Shown: piece after piece, positions 9,306 to 17,464 of the stretch
Layout: every line of letters begins with the position of its first letter
Numbering within the stretch: the first letter of the stretch is position 1
Notes under the pieces: generated by a model
What the model saw: only the letters and a program-made list of their open reading frames with translations
The model's database searches: none
Told to the model about the DNA's origin: nothing
Made by a program: the position numbers and the translations under genes
Assembly (NCBI RefSeq): GCF_965200405.1
Contig: NZ_OZ241356.1
Span: forward strand, 372,001 to 436,000
Length of the DNA stretch: 64,000 nt
Source of the DNA: Glacieibacterium sp965200405
Lineage (GTDB): Bacteria > Pseudomonadota > Alphaproteobacteria > Sphingomonadales > Sphingomonadaceae
Reading direction: 5' to 3'

Positions 9306-9605
9306 TCAGCGGCTCTCGGCGACCTTGACGGAGCAGTCCGCACCGGCGGTCGCTGGAACGCGAAAACCGTATTTGCCATTGAAACCGGCGATGGTCTCAG
9401 GCTTGGCGCAGGCGGCGGTCGTCAACGTCACGCAGCTGTTGGCGCGCTCGATGGCGGCCGGCCAGCCGCCCTTGCCGGGAGGCGGCGCGTTGATCTGCTG
9501 CGGGACGCAATTGGCTGCATCGGGAACGCTGGTCTCGGCAGCATTCGCTGCTGCGCCAGCCAATACTACCGAGACGCCGGCAATCGCGATCTTAAGCAAG
9601 TTCAT
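9306..9605 (-). CDS. Small exported four-cysteine protein
   Basis: 99 residues: a clear signal peptide (MNLLKIAIAGVSVVLAGAAANA, mature from AETSV) and a 77-residue mature part with four cysteines (NCVPQQ, SCVTLTT, ACAKPE, DCSVKV), probably two disulfides. No family recognised. It is the first gene of the minus-strand run leading to the paralogue pair, carbonic anhydrase and the aspartic protease; the gap to the next start is about 31 bp. The 289-bp divergent region up to the response regulator probably contains its promoter. Confidence 0.75.
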   Translation of the reverse strand: MNLLKIAIAGVSVVLAGAAANAAETSVPDAANCVPQQINAPPPGKGGWPAAIERANSCVTLTTAACAKPETIAGFNGKYGFRVPATAGADCSVKVAESR

Positions 9606-9894
9606 TGTCTATCTCCACCTGTCATGGCTTTCGCCTCTCACAGACCGGAATTTAGGAAGACAAACTTGCTGCTCCATCGCAACAATGTGACAAAATGTTT
9701 CTATCGGGTCCGTAACGAGAATGCGTTATTGTTCGCTTCATTGGGACGTGATCATGTGTGACGAACTGTTGCTGCCAACCATCAGCCGAGACCTTAAATT
9801 CGCTGGGCCAGTCACACTCCATTGACCATCCAGCAACCGGACACTACCTCGCGATACAGATGATGTTCTCAACTTTGCCCCGCCTGCCGATCTG

Positions 9895-10605
9895 ATGGTC
9901 GCTCCTGTCATCCTCCTGGTCGAGGACGATCCGGCCCTCCGGACCCTCGCGACGCGCGCCCTTCAGGAGAATGGTTTTTCGGTTCGGCCGGCGTCCTCCG
10001 CCCCCGAGATGTGGCTCAGCTTCGAGTCCTCGCAGATCGACCTTGTCTTGCTCGACATCATGCTGCCCGGCACCAGCGGGATCGACCTGTGCCGGTCGAT
10101 TCGTCAGCGCAGCGATGTACCGATCATCTTCATGAGCGCGCGCACCAGCGAGACCGATCGGGTCGTCGGGCTCGAGCTCGGTGCCGACGATTACCTTGCC
10201 AAGCCGTTCGGCATCCGCGAACTGGTGGCACGCGTCCGCGCCGTCCTGCGCCGCGGCAACCTCGATCGCCAGCAGGCCGATCGCGGCCGCGGCATCGTCA
10301 CCTTCGACGGCTGGACGCTGAACCTGCCGCGACGCGAGCTCCTGTCCCCGACACAGGCCGTCGTCGACCTGACCGGCGCGGAATTCGACTTGCTCAACAC
10401 CCTGCTCGCCCATGCGCAACGGGTGATCGCGCGCGAGCGCCTGATCGAACTGTCGCGCGCCCGCCTCGGCGACGCATCGGATCGCAGCATCGACGTGCTG
10501 GTCAGCCGCCTGCGCCGCAAGCTGTCTATCGAGGGCCGCAATGCGCCGATCGTCACCGTGCGCGGCGTCGGCTACATGCTCAACGTCGAGGCTGTCCGCA
10601 GTTGA
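9895..10605 (+). CDS. OmpR/PhoB-family response regulator
   Basis: 236 residues. The receiver domain (1-120) has the acidic pair D11-D12, phospho-acceptor Asp54 in LVLLDIMLPG, and Lys103 in YLAKPF. The C-terminal winged helix (about 135-235) has LTGAEFDLLNTLL and the recognition region DRSIDVLVSRLRRKL, ending with VRGVGYML, all typical of OmpR-type transcription factors. It is followed immediately by its cognate kinase gene, whose possible TTG start even overlaps this stop codon. Targets are unknown; the SulP transporter and TorF porin genes downstream are candidates by position only. Confidence 0.95.
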   Translation: MVAPVILLVEDDPALRTLATRALQENGFSVRPASSAPEMWLSFESSQIDLVLLDIMLPGTSGIDLCRSIRQRSDVPIIFMSARTSETDRVVGLELGADDYLAKPFGIRELVARVRAVLRRGNLDRQQADRGRGIVTFDGWTLNLPRRELLSPTQAVVDLTGAEFDLLNTLLAHAQRVIARERLIELSRARLGDASDRSIDVLVSRLRRKLSIEGRNAPIVTVRGVGYMLNVEAVRS

Positions 10606-10622
10606 TCGTGACGCCGGGTGCG

Positions 10623-11933
10623 ATGCGGCGGTTGCGGCCGCCGCTCGGCCTGCTTGGGCGTATCCTCGGCGTCCTGCTGCTGACGGTCGTCATCGAGTTC
10701 GCAGCCAGCACGCTGCTCTATGAGCGCGCCAGCCAGTTCATGGTCCGCGAGGACGAAGCCCGCCGGCTTGCCGAACATCTGGTAATCGCGCGCAAGCTGG
10801 TCTCGGAGCAGCCGTGGCAGGCTCGACCGGCGACCGCGAAGCTGGTTTCGACAAATCGCTACGACGTACAATGGGGCCCGTCGCGCGGCACGCTGCCGCC
10901 CATGGCGCCCTCGATGGCGAGCATGCGCAACCAGATCATTGCCTGGGAGCCGAGCCTTAAGGAATCCGGCCTCAATCTGCGGCTGGCGTCGCTGGGGCAT
11001 CGCCGCGTCGTCGCAGGAGAGATGCAACTGTCCGACGGCAGTTGGCTGCGCTTCACGACAGCCGAGGTCATCGAAGGCTGGAGCTTGGCGCTCGGTCGCA
11101 TCTTCCTTGCGCTGGTCCCGGCGATCGCCCTGATGCTGGTCGGCGGCCTGCTGGTCAGCAACCTGCTCAAACCGCTGCGAATGCTGGCGGATGCCGCGGC
11201 GAAGATCGGCCGGGCCCAGGTCCCCGACCTGCCAGAGGCCGGCTCGCGCGAGGTTCGCCGCGTCATTCGCGCCTTCAACGAGATGCAGGCGCGTATCCAT
11301 GGGCTGATCGCCGACCACACCCAGGCGCTGGCGGCGGTGGGCCATGATGTCCGCACGCCGCTGGCCCGGATGCAGTTGCGCACCGACGAGATCGACAGCG
11401 TTCAGCTGCGCCAGGCCTTCGAGGACGACATCACCGAGATCGAGGCGATGGTCGCATCGCTGCTTGCCTATCTGGGTGGTGAGAGCGAGCCGGAGCGACC
11501 GGTCAGGGCCGATGTCGCCGTGTTGATGGCGACGCTCGTCGATGACGTCACCGATCGTGGCAGGCAAGCTATCTACCAAGGACCGGATCACTGCGAGATC
11601 ACCATCCGGCCGCTCGGCCTGAAGCGCGCGCTGACCAACCTCGTCGAGAACGCGCTGCACTATGGCGGCGACCTGGTGCTGTCGGTTACCGTCGACCGCG
11701 ACCATGTCTGTCTGGCGGTCGAGGACGATGGACCGGGTATTCCCGCCGCCGATCTCGACAAGGTGCTCCTGCCCTTCATCCGGCTCGATTCAGCTCGCGG
11801 CCGGAGCACGCTGGGCCTGGGCCTTGGGTTGGCGATCGTGGTTCGCGCCGTCGAGATCGAGGGCGGCGAGCTTCGCCTGTCCAACCGCCCGACCGGCGGC
11901 CTCAGCGCCCAGATCAGGCTGCACCGCAACTAG
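10623..11933 (+). CDS. Membrane sensor histidine kinase
   Basis: 436 residues from ATG 10623; in-frame GTG 10608 and TTG 10602 are alternatives, the TTG overlapping the response regulator stop. TM1 is near residues 10-30 (LLGRILGVLLLTVVIEFAAS), then a periplasmic segment of about 120 residues, TM2 (LALVPAIALMLVGGLLVSNL), HAMP, H-box AAVGHDVRTPLARM with the phospho-acceptor His, N-box LTNLVENALHYG, G1 EDDGPGIP and G2 LGLGLGLAIV. The layout matches EnvZ-like kinases. The periplasmic sensor region shows no recognised fold. Works with the regulator just upstream. Confidence 0.94.
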   Translation: MRRLRPPLGLLGRILGVLLLTVVIEFAASTLLYERASQFMVREDEARRLAEHLVIARKLVSEQPWQARPATAKLVSTNRYDVQWGPSRGTLPPMAPSMASMRNQIIAWEPSLKESGLNLRLASLGHRRVVAGEMQLSDGSWLRFTTAEVIEGWSLALGRIFLALVPAIALMLVGGLLVSNLLKPLRMLADAAAKIGRAQVPDLPEAGSREVRRVIRAFNEMQARIHGLIADHTQALAAVGHDVRTPLARMQLRTDEIDSVQLRQAFEDDITEIEAMVASLLAYLGGESEPERPVRADVAVLMATLVDDVTDRGRQAIYQGPDHCEITIRPLGLKRALTNLVENALHYGGDLVLSVTVDRDHVCLAVEDDGPGIPAADLDKVLLPFIRLDSARGRSTLGLGLGLAIVVRAVEIEGGELRLSNRPTGGLSAQIRLHRN

Positions 11934-12045
11934 ACCTCGTTTACGGGGCGCAACAATTCGTCACGAGAATGCGGCGCCGCAGCAAAGCTCGAAACATATC
12001 TAAAGGCTGCCATCCAGGCGTCTTTGGTTGATCGAGGGGTTCGCA

Positions 12046-13578
12046 GTGCGTCAGCAAGCAATGTCACTAAGGGATTTGATCCCGATAAAGTCGGGGACGT
12101 TCGCGGGTGACTTCACTGCCTCTATCGTCGTCTTCCTCGTCGCGATGCCGCTGTGCATGGGCATCGCCATCGCGTCCGGCGTGCCGCCCGAAAAGGGCAT
12201 CATCACCGGGATCATCGGCGGCATCGTCGTCGGCATGCTCGCCGGCTCGCCGCTGCAGGTCAGCGGTCCCGCGGCCGGCCTGGCGGTCATCGTCTTCGAG
12301 ATCGTGCGCGACATGGGGCTGGGCGCCCTTGGCCCGATCCTCGTCCTCGCCGGCCTGATCCAGGTCGTCGCCGGCATACTCAAGCTCGGCGGCTGGTTCC
12401 GCGCGATCTCGCCGGCGGTCGTCCACGGCATGCTGGCCGGCATCGGCGTGCTGATCGTCGTCGGCCAGTTCCACGTCCTGTTCGACGCCAAGCCGATGGC
12501 CAGCGGGCTGCAGAACCTGGCGGCGATGCCCGGCCGCCTGTTCGGCCTGTCGCCGGCCACCTTCGCGGGTGCCGAGATGGCGCTGGTGATCGGCCTGGTA
12601 ACCATCGGCATCATGCTGGCCTGGGAGAAGCTCCGCCCGCTGAAGCTGCGGCTCGTGCCCGGCGCGCTGGTCGGCATCGTCGCTGCGACGGCGATCTCGT
12701 ACTTCGTCGGTCTCGACATCGCCCGCGTCGCGGTCCCGGCCTCGATCTTCGCCGGCATCGATGCGCCGGGTGCCGATTATCTGACGCGATTGTTCAACCC
12801 GTCGGTGTTCGGCGTCGCCATCGCCATCGCCTTCATCGCCAGCGCCGAGACCCTGTTGTCGGCCGCCGCAGTCGACCGCATGCACGAGGGCCCGCGCACC
12901 GATTACAACAAGGAGCTTCGCGCCCAGGGTGCCGGCAATCTGCTGTGCGGCTTGGCCGGCGCGCTGCCGATGACCGGCGTCATCGTCCGCAGCTCGGCCA
13001 ATGTCCAGGCCGGTGCGATGACGCGGCTGTCGGCGATCCTGCACGGCGTCTGGATCCTGGGTTTCGTCGTGCTGCTGCCCTGGTTGCTGCGCGAAATCCC
13101 GATGGCAGCGCTCGGCGGCATCCTGGTGGTCACCGGCTGGCGGCTGGTCAGCCTCTCCCATGTCCGCCACCTGTTCCACCAGCACGGCGTCCTGCCCGCG
13201 GTGATCTGGGGCGCCACGCTGATCGTCGTCGTCGCCGAGGACCTCCTGACCGGCGTCCTCGTCGGGCTGGCGCTGTCATGCCTGGAACTGGTGCCGCACA
13301 TCCGGCGCCTGCGCCTCAAGGTCGAGCACGGCGCCGGCGACGACCAGTCCGCACTCAGCCTCGGCGGCGTCGCCTCCTTCGTGTCGCTGCCTAAATTGTC
13401 GGCGGCGCTCGATGCGGTTCCTGCCGGACCGGCACGGCTCGATGTCAGCAACCTGCACGGCCTCGACCATACATGTGCCGAGATGCTGACCGACTGGCTG
13501 CAGCGCAAGCGCGCCTCGGGTTCGCCGGTGGTGGTGACCGGCGGATCGCTCAAGATGCAGCGACTGATGGCCGCCTGA
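12046..13578 (+). CDS. SulP-family inorganic anion transporter
   Basis: About 510 residues. GTG 12046 is preferred because GAGGGG lies 8 bases upstream; ATG 12061 (MSLRDLIP) is an alternative. The sequence opens with the SulP signature region (PLCMGIAIASGVPPEKGIITG), has 10-12 hydrophobic segments, and ends with a short STAS-like domain (last ~70 residues, LDVSNLHGLDHTCAEML). SulP proteins carry bicarbonate, sulfate or other anions in symport or exchange. Substrate cannot be assigned, although bicarbonate would suit a genome neighbourhood with carbonic anhydrase. It follows the two-component pair on the same strand with about 110 bp between. Confidence 0.92.
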   Translation: MRQQAMSLRDLIPIKSGTFAGDFTASIVVFLVAMPLCMGIAIASGVPPEKGIITGIIGGIVVGMLAGSPLQVSGPAAGLAVIVFEIVRDMGLGALGPILVLAGLIQVVAGILKLGGWFRAISPAVVHGMLAGIGVLIVVGQFHVLFDAKPMASGLQNLAAMPGRLFGLSPATFAGAEMALVIGLVTIGIMLAWEKLRPLKLRLVPGALVGIVAATAISYFVGLDIARVAVPASIFAGIDAPGADYLTRLFNPSVFGVAIAIAFIASAETLLSAAAVDRMHEGPRTDYNKELRAQGAGNLLCGLAGALPMTGVIVRSSANVQAGAMTRLSAILHGVWILGFVVLLPWLLREIPMAALGGILVVTGWRLVSLSHVRHLFHQHGVLPAVIWGATLIVVVAEDLLTGVLVGLALSCLELVPHIRRLRLKVEHGAGDDQSALSLGGVASFVSLPKLSAALDAVPAGPARLDVSNLHGLDHTCAEMLTDWLQRKRASGSPVVVTGGSLKMQRLMAA

Positions 13579-13584
13579 CGAACT

Positions 13585-13612
13585 GGCCGGGCTGCCGATC
13601 GGCAGCCCGGCC
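13585..13612. terminator. Strong hairpin between convergent genes
   Basis: A perfect 12-bp stem GGCCGGGCTGCC / GGCAGCCCGGCC with a GATC loop fills the 42-bp gap between the convergent SulP and TorF-porin genes. No T-tract on either side. Its position and symmetry suit a bidirectional terminator. Confidence 0.6.
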
Positions 13613-13620
13613 GCAGCGGC

Positions 13621-14430
13621 CTAGAACGCCGCGGACAGCGAGAACACGACGCGCCCGCTGGAGATCGACGAACCGTTCTTGGTCGACGAGAAGTTCGGCA
13701 GCAGATACGCCGACTCCGACCGGCTGATGTCGGTATCGACATAGGAAATACCGAGCGTCACCGGGCTGAACACCAGGTCGGCGCCAACCGAGTAGTCCCA
13801 GTACTTGCCGGTCGGAGCCACGCTGGTGCCGTTCGGACCAAGGCCCGGATTACCGTCCGAATAGCCGATATGCGCCTTCAACGTCACGGGCGTGTTGGGA
13901 ATGCCGCCGCTCGCATCGCCCCACAGATACAGGTTATCCTGGCTCTGCCCGCGGCTTTGCGGCGTGTTCGAGAAGTTGCCGAGCGCTTGCTGCTTCGGCG
14001 CATAGGCAACGCCAGCGAGCAGGCCGACCGGACCGATGGTACCGCTCAGCTTGGCATAGGGCTCGGCGAAGTCGGTGTCATCGGCGCCGCCCGGATACAT
14101 GTACCACGTCAGGCCGACGTCGAGCGTACCGCCACCCACCGGCAGCTTGTAGCCGCCGTACAGGTCGAGTTCGGTGTTGCTGCCGCCGAACGTACCCCAG
14201 CCGGCGAGGCTCGATGCCCAGGTTCCGGCGTACAGGCCGCTGGAGTGGGCGACGGAGATACCGCCCTGCACTGCAAATTCCTTGTCGCTCTGCGAAACGC
14301 CGCGGAAGCGATAGTCGGAGACGATGCCGACGCCGCCGGTGATGGTGAAGGCCTTGGGTGGTTCGGTCTGTGCGCTTAATGGTGCCGCGGCCCCAAGTCC
14401 TGCGAGCAGCCAGATCAAACGAGTTCGCAT
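13621..14430 (-). CDS. TorF-family putative outer-membrane porin
   Basis: 269 residues. A signal peptide (MRTRLIWLLAGLGAAAPLSA) is followed by a mature beta-barrel starting GGVGIVSDYRFRGVSQSDKEFAVQGG, the hallmark of the TorF/TIGR02001 family, and ends in Phe (VFSLSAAF), as expected for an outer-membrane barrel. Family members are thought to form outer-membrane channels; the substrate is unknown. Transcribed convergently with SulP and separated from it by a strong hairpin. About 210 bp without a gene separate it from the ROK kinase gene upstream. Confidence 0.88.
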   Translation of the reverse strand: MRTRLIWLLAGLGAAAPLSAQTEPPKAFTITGGVGIVSDYRFRGVSQSDKEFAVQGGISVAHSSGLYAGTWASSLAGWGTFGGSNTELDLYGGYKLPVGGGTLDVGLTWYMYPGGADDTDFAEPYAKLSGTIGPVGLLAGVAYAPKQQALGNFSNTPQSRGQSQDNLYLWGDASGGIPNTPVTLKAHIGYSDGNPGLGPNGTSVAPTGKYWDYSVGADLVFSPVTLGISYVDTDISRSESAYLLPNFSSTKNGSSISSGRVVFSLSAAF

Positions 14431-14640
14431 GAGACATCCTTCGTGATGAGACTACATCATGTCCGACCACGCGGCGGGACGCTGCAGTGCAGCACAAGCA
14501 GGACGGTTTTCACAAACCGATTATCGGTCGCTGTGACCTTGTTCGTGACGGATCGAAGTCATCTGTTACCGCATTATCACGGTTCGTATCTTAGCATTTC
14601 GTGATTGTGTCGAAGTGTTGCCAGGCCTTCGCGTCTGAAG

Positions 14641-15582
14641 TCATTGCGAGCCAAGCTCATGGCCCGCAGCGTGTTTCCGGTTTCGGGCAAGAGCCAGTTC
14701 GGCGATGGCGATTGTGCCGAGCGGCCCGGAATCATCGCCCAGCATCGGCGCCCGGATGATCGTTGAAAGCGTCTCGCTCGCCGCAGGGACATAGTTCGCA
14801 AGCAGTGCCGCTGTTCGCGCGCGCAGCATCGGCAGCAGCTGTGGCTGGCCATTGGCGACACCGCCCCCGATCACGATCCGCTCCGCCGAAACCATCAGCA
14901 CCAGCATTGCCGCCAGCTCGGCCAGTTCGGCGGCGACGTTCGCCCAGACCGGATGATCGGCCGTCAACGAATGCGACGGGTAGCCGCTACGCGCCGCGAT
15001 GGCGGGGCCGGAAGCCAGTCCCTCCAAACAGTCACCATGGAACGGGCAGCTGCCGACGAAGTCATCCCCGGCAACGCGGCGTACCCGGACATGGCCGGCC
15101 TCCGGGTGGACCAGGCCGTGAACCGCGCCACCGTCGACGACAAGGCCCGCACCGATGCCGGTACCGACGGTGATGTAGGCATGCACGCGGGCCCCGACCG
15201 ACGCTCCCCAGCGCCCTTCCGCCAGCGCGGCTCCGGCAACGTCGGTATCGATCCCGACCGGAACGGCAAAGCGCGCTGCGATCGGCGCCAGCAGGTCCGT
15301 CCCCTGCCAGCCGGGCTTCGGCGTATTGGTGATGCAACCATGATCCCCCGCATCCGGACGAAGCGAGAGCGGGCCGAAACTGCCAATGCCGATCGCCGCC
15401 AGCGCGCCGTACCGCGACTGCCAGTCCGACAGCCGATCGACGCAGCGCTCCAGCGTCGTCGTCGGGTCGTCCGTGGGGAACTGCTCGCGCTCGATGATAT
15501 CCGCACCCCGGGCAATCAGCACGACGGTCTTGGTACCGCCGATTTCGATGCCGCCCGATAGCGGCGAGAGATTCTGCGTCAT
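14641..15582 (-). CDS. ROK-family sugar kinase, probable fructokinase
   Basis: 313 residues from ATG 15582, preceded by AAGGGCGG; the frame is open to 15738 without support. N-terminal phosphate-binding loop GGIEIGGTKTV, catalytic-region DTDVAGAALAEGRWG, a second ATP loop TVGTGIGAGLVV, and the ROK zinc-binding motif GSCPFHGDCLEGLASG. The CPFHGDC form with LASGPAI is typical of bacterial ROK fructokinases, which make fructose 6-phosphate from fructose and ATP. The gene is divergent from the luciferase-like monooxygenase and has no sugar-transport neighbours. Confidence 0.88.
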   Translation of the reverse strand: MTQNLSPLSGGIEIGGTKTVVLIARGADIIEREQFPTDDPTTTLERCVDRLSDWQSRYGALAAIGIGSFGPLSLRPDAGDHGCITNTPKPGWQGTDLLAPIAARFAVPVGIDTDVAGAALAEGRWGASVGARVHAYITVGTGIGAGLVVDGGAVHGLVHPEAGHVRVRRVAGDDFVGSCPFHGDCLEGLASGPAIAARSGYPSHSLTADHPVWANVAAELAELAAMLVLMVSAERIVIGGGVANGQPQLLPMLRARTAALLANYVPAASETLSTIIRAPMLGDDSGPLGTIAIAELALARNRKHAAGHELGSQ

Positions 15583-15755
15583 GCAACCGCCCTTAAACCG
15601 ACGTCGGCGCGTCGGCGAGGCGCCTTGACATCTCGGCGCGCAAAACCTTCTGCCGGTCGGTCCGTCGGGCAAGCAAGGGCGCCCGATTGTACTGTAACCA
15701 GTAGCGAAACCGCACCGAGCACCTATATCCGGAGTCAACTCGAGGCGTTCCTGTC

Positions 15756-16763
15756 ATGACCGAACTATCAATTCTCGACCTAGTCCGCGTCACCGAGGCG
15801 ACCGACGCCCGCGGTGCGCTCGATAATGCCCGCGACCTTGCGGCACAGGCGGAAAACTGGGGCTATCGACGCTTCTGGGTTGCCGAGCATCACAACATGG
15901 CCGGAATCGCCAGCGCTGCCACTTCGGTCGTGCTGGCGCATATCGCTGCCGGCACCCGGACCATCCGGGTCGGTGCCGGCGGTATCATGCTGCCCAACCA
16001 TGCCCCGATCATTATCGCCGAGCAGTTCGGGACGCTGGCGACGCTCTTTCCCGGTCGCATCGACCTGGGCCTGGGCCGCGCGCCGGGGACCGACCAGCTG
16101 ACCGTCCGGGCGTTGCGCCGGACCTTGACCGATCCCGATAATTTCCCGCGCGACGTGCAGGAGCTCCAGGCATATTTTGCTCCGTTGCAGCCGGGCCAGC
16201 GCGTCCAGGCCGTGCCCGCCGCTGGTACGAATGTTCCGCTGTGGATCCTCGGGTCGAGCACCTACGGTGCGCAGCTCGCCGCCGAGTTCGGGCTGCCCTA
16301 TGCCTTCGCCTCGCACTTTGCGCCCGACATGCTGTTGCCGGCGCTGCAGATCTATCGCGCCCGGTTCAAGCCATCGGCGCAGCTTGCCCGGCCGCATGCG
16401 ATGGTCGGCGTCAACATCATCGCGGCCGACACGGATCACGCGGCGCGGCGCCTGGCGACGACCCAGCAGATGTCCTTCACCAACCTCTTCCGGGGCACTC
16501 GCGGGCTCAGCCAGCCGCCGATCGACGATATCGACAGCTATTGGTCACCGGCGGAAAAGGCGCAGGCCGGCAATATGCTGGCGCGGACCATCGTCGGGTC
16601 GGTCGACACCGTCCGTGCTGGCCTCGACGCGTTGATTGCCGAGACCGGTGCCGACGAGTTGATGATCGTCTCCGACATCTACGATCACCGCGACCGCCTG
16701 CGCTCGTTCGAATTGATCGCCGCCGCAGCCGCTTCGATCGCGACAGTGTCACTCGCTGCCTGA
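15756..16763 (+). CDS. LLM-class flavin-dependent oxidoreductase (luciferase-like)
   Basis: 335 residues. Starts with SILDLVRV, and the block RFWVAEHHNMAGIASAATSVVLAHIAAGT is diagnostic of the bacterial luciferase-like monooxygenases of the MsnO8/YvbT-type subgroup. GAGGIMLPNHAPIIIAEQFGTLATLFPGRIDLGLGRAPG gives the flavin-binding beta-alpha barrel core. These enzymes use reduced FMN and oxygen; the substrate is unknown. GAGG lies about 10 bases before the ATG. An EthD-family protein follows 109 bp later on the same strand, a pairing that suggests but does not prove a shared oxidative pathway. Confidence 0.92.
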   Translation: MTELSILDLVRVTEATDARGALDNARDLAAQAENWGYRRFWVAEHHNMAGIASAATSVVLAHIAAGTRTIRVGAGGIMLPNHAPIIIAEQFGTLATLFPGRIDLGLGRAPGTDQLTVRALRRTLTDPDNFPRDVQELQAYFAPLQPGQRVQAVPAAGTNVPLWILGSSTYGAQLAAEFGLPYAFASHFAPDMLLPALQIYRARFKPSAQLARPHAMVGVNIIAADTDHAARRLATTQQMSFTNLFRGTRGLSQPPIDDIDSYWSPAEKAQAGNMLARTIVGSVDTVRAGLDALIAETGADELMIVSDIYDHRDRLRSFELIAAAAASIATVSLAA

Positions 16764-16872
16764 ACGGGGGCTGGGTCGCGCCCGGCAACACTAGGCTGGT
16801 GGCCCACATTGCCGTCGCCGACAAAGAAGACCATGATCGGGCTGCTGACCCAGGCGAAATAGGAGCTTCGAT

Positions 16873-17181
16873 ATGGCTACGCTAGTTGTCGTCTATCCGT
16901 CCGCTGGGACAAAGTTCGACCGCGCCTACTACCGCGACAGCCATGGTCCATTGGTCCATTCTGCATGGGATGGCCTTGGCCTGCAAAGCCTGCACTACAG
17001 CTTCGGCGAGCTTGGCCTCGACGGTGGAGCAGCGCCGTTCCATTGCGTCGCGACATTGACTTTCGCCAGCCGCGCCGAACTCGATGCCGCCCTCGCCGAT
17101 TCGGCAACTGGTCCGGTCTTTGCCGACATCGCCAACTTCACCGACGCCACGCCCACCGCCATGATCGGCGCCGAGGACTAG
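16873..17181 (+). CDS. EthD-family small protein
   Basis: 102 residues, start supported by AGGAG seven bases upstream. The N-terminus LVVVYPSAGTKFDRAYYRDSHGPLV is the EthD signature: a beta strand ending in YP, then an F-x-x-Y-Y-x-x-x-H-x-P segment, of a dimeric alpha/beta barrel. EthD was named from the ethyl tert-butyl ether degradation cluster, where its exact role is unclear; relatives include small-ligand enzymes and carriers. It follows the LLM monooxygenase gene and may act with it. No export signal. Confidence 0.85.
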   Translation: MATLVVVYPSAGTKFDRAYYRDSHGPLVHSAWDGLGLQSLHYSFGELGLDGGAAPFHCVATLTFASRAELDAALADSATGPVFADIANFTDATPTAMIGAED

Positions 17182-17361
17182 CCTGTCCGGGCGACCACGG
17201 CACGCCGCAAAGATCAATTGCGCACACGACGGGTCCCGCTGTTGCCGGCGCATACCTCCTGAAGATGGCAGGCTGGCCTCTTATCCCTGGTCGATCCTTA
17301 ACTGTCTGATCCGCTTTAAGAATAGCGACCGGTCGACGGCGCTGGCGTGATTGCGCCCCGT

Positions 17362-17390
17362 TTGACAGAATCCATATTACTGTACAGTAT
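17362..17390 (+). promoter_or_regulatory. Candidate promoter with embedded 12-bp palindrome
   Basis: A perfect -35 TTGACA (17362-17367) stands 17 bp before CAGTAT (17385-17390), a weak -10. The palindrome TACTGTACAGTA (17378-17389) overlaps the -10, where a repressor could act. It lies about 75 bp upstream of the c-di-GMP protein start. Confidence 0.4.
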
Positions 17391-17464
17391 CGCACACGAC
17401 ATCTGCGTAGGTGGCCTCGACGTTGGCGTTGTTAGGCCTCGCCGGCGCAGAAGGGATCGTGGCT

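Noticed and set aside
10011..10622. Extension of the histidine kinase frame upstream into the response regulator
   Set aside because: The extension overlaps a clear OmpR regulator in another frame and has no HK sequence; kinase sequence starts at the first membrane segment near 10623.
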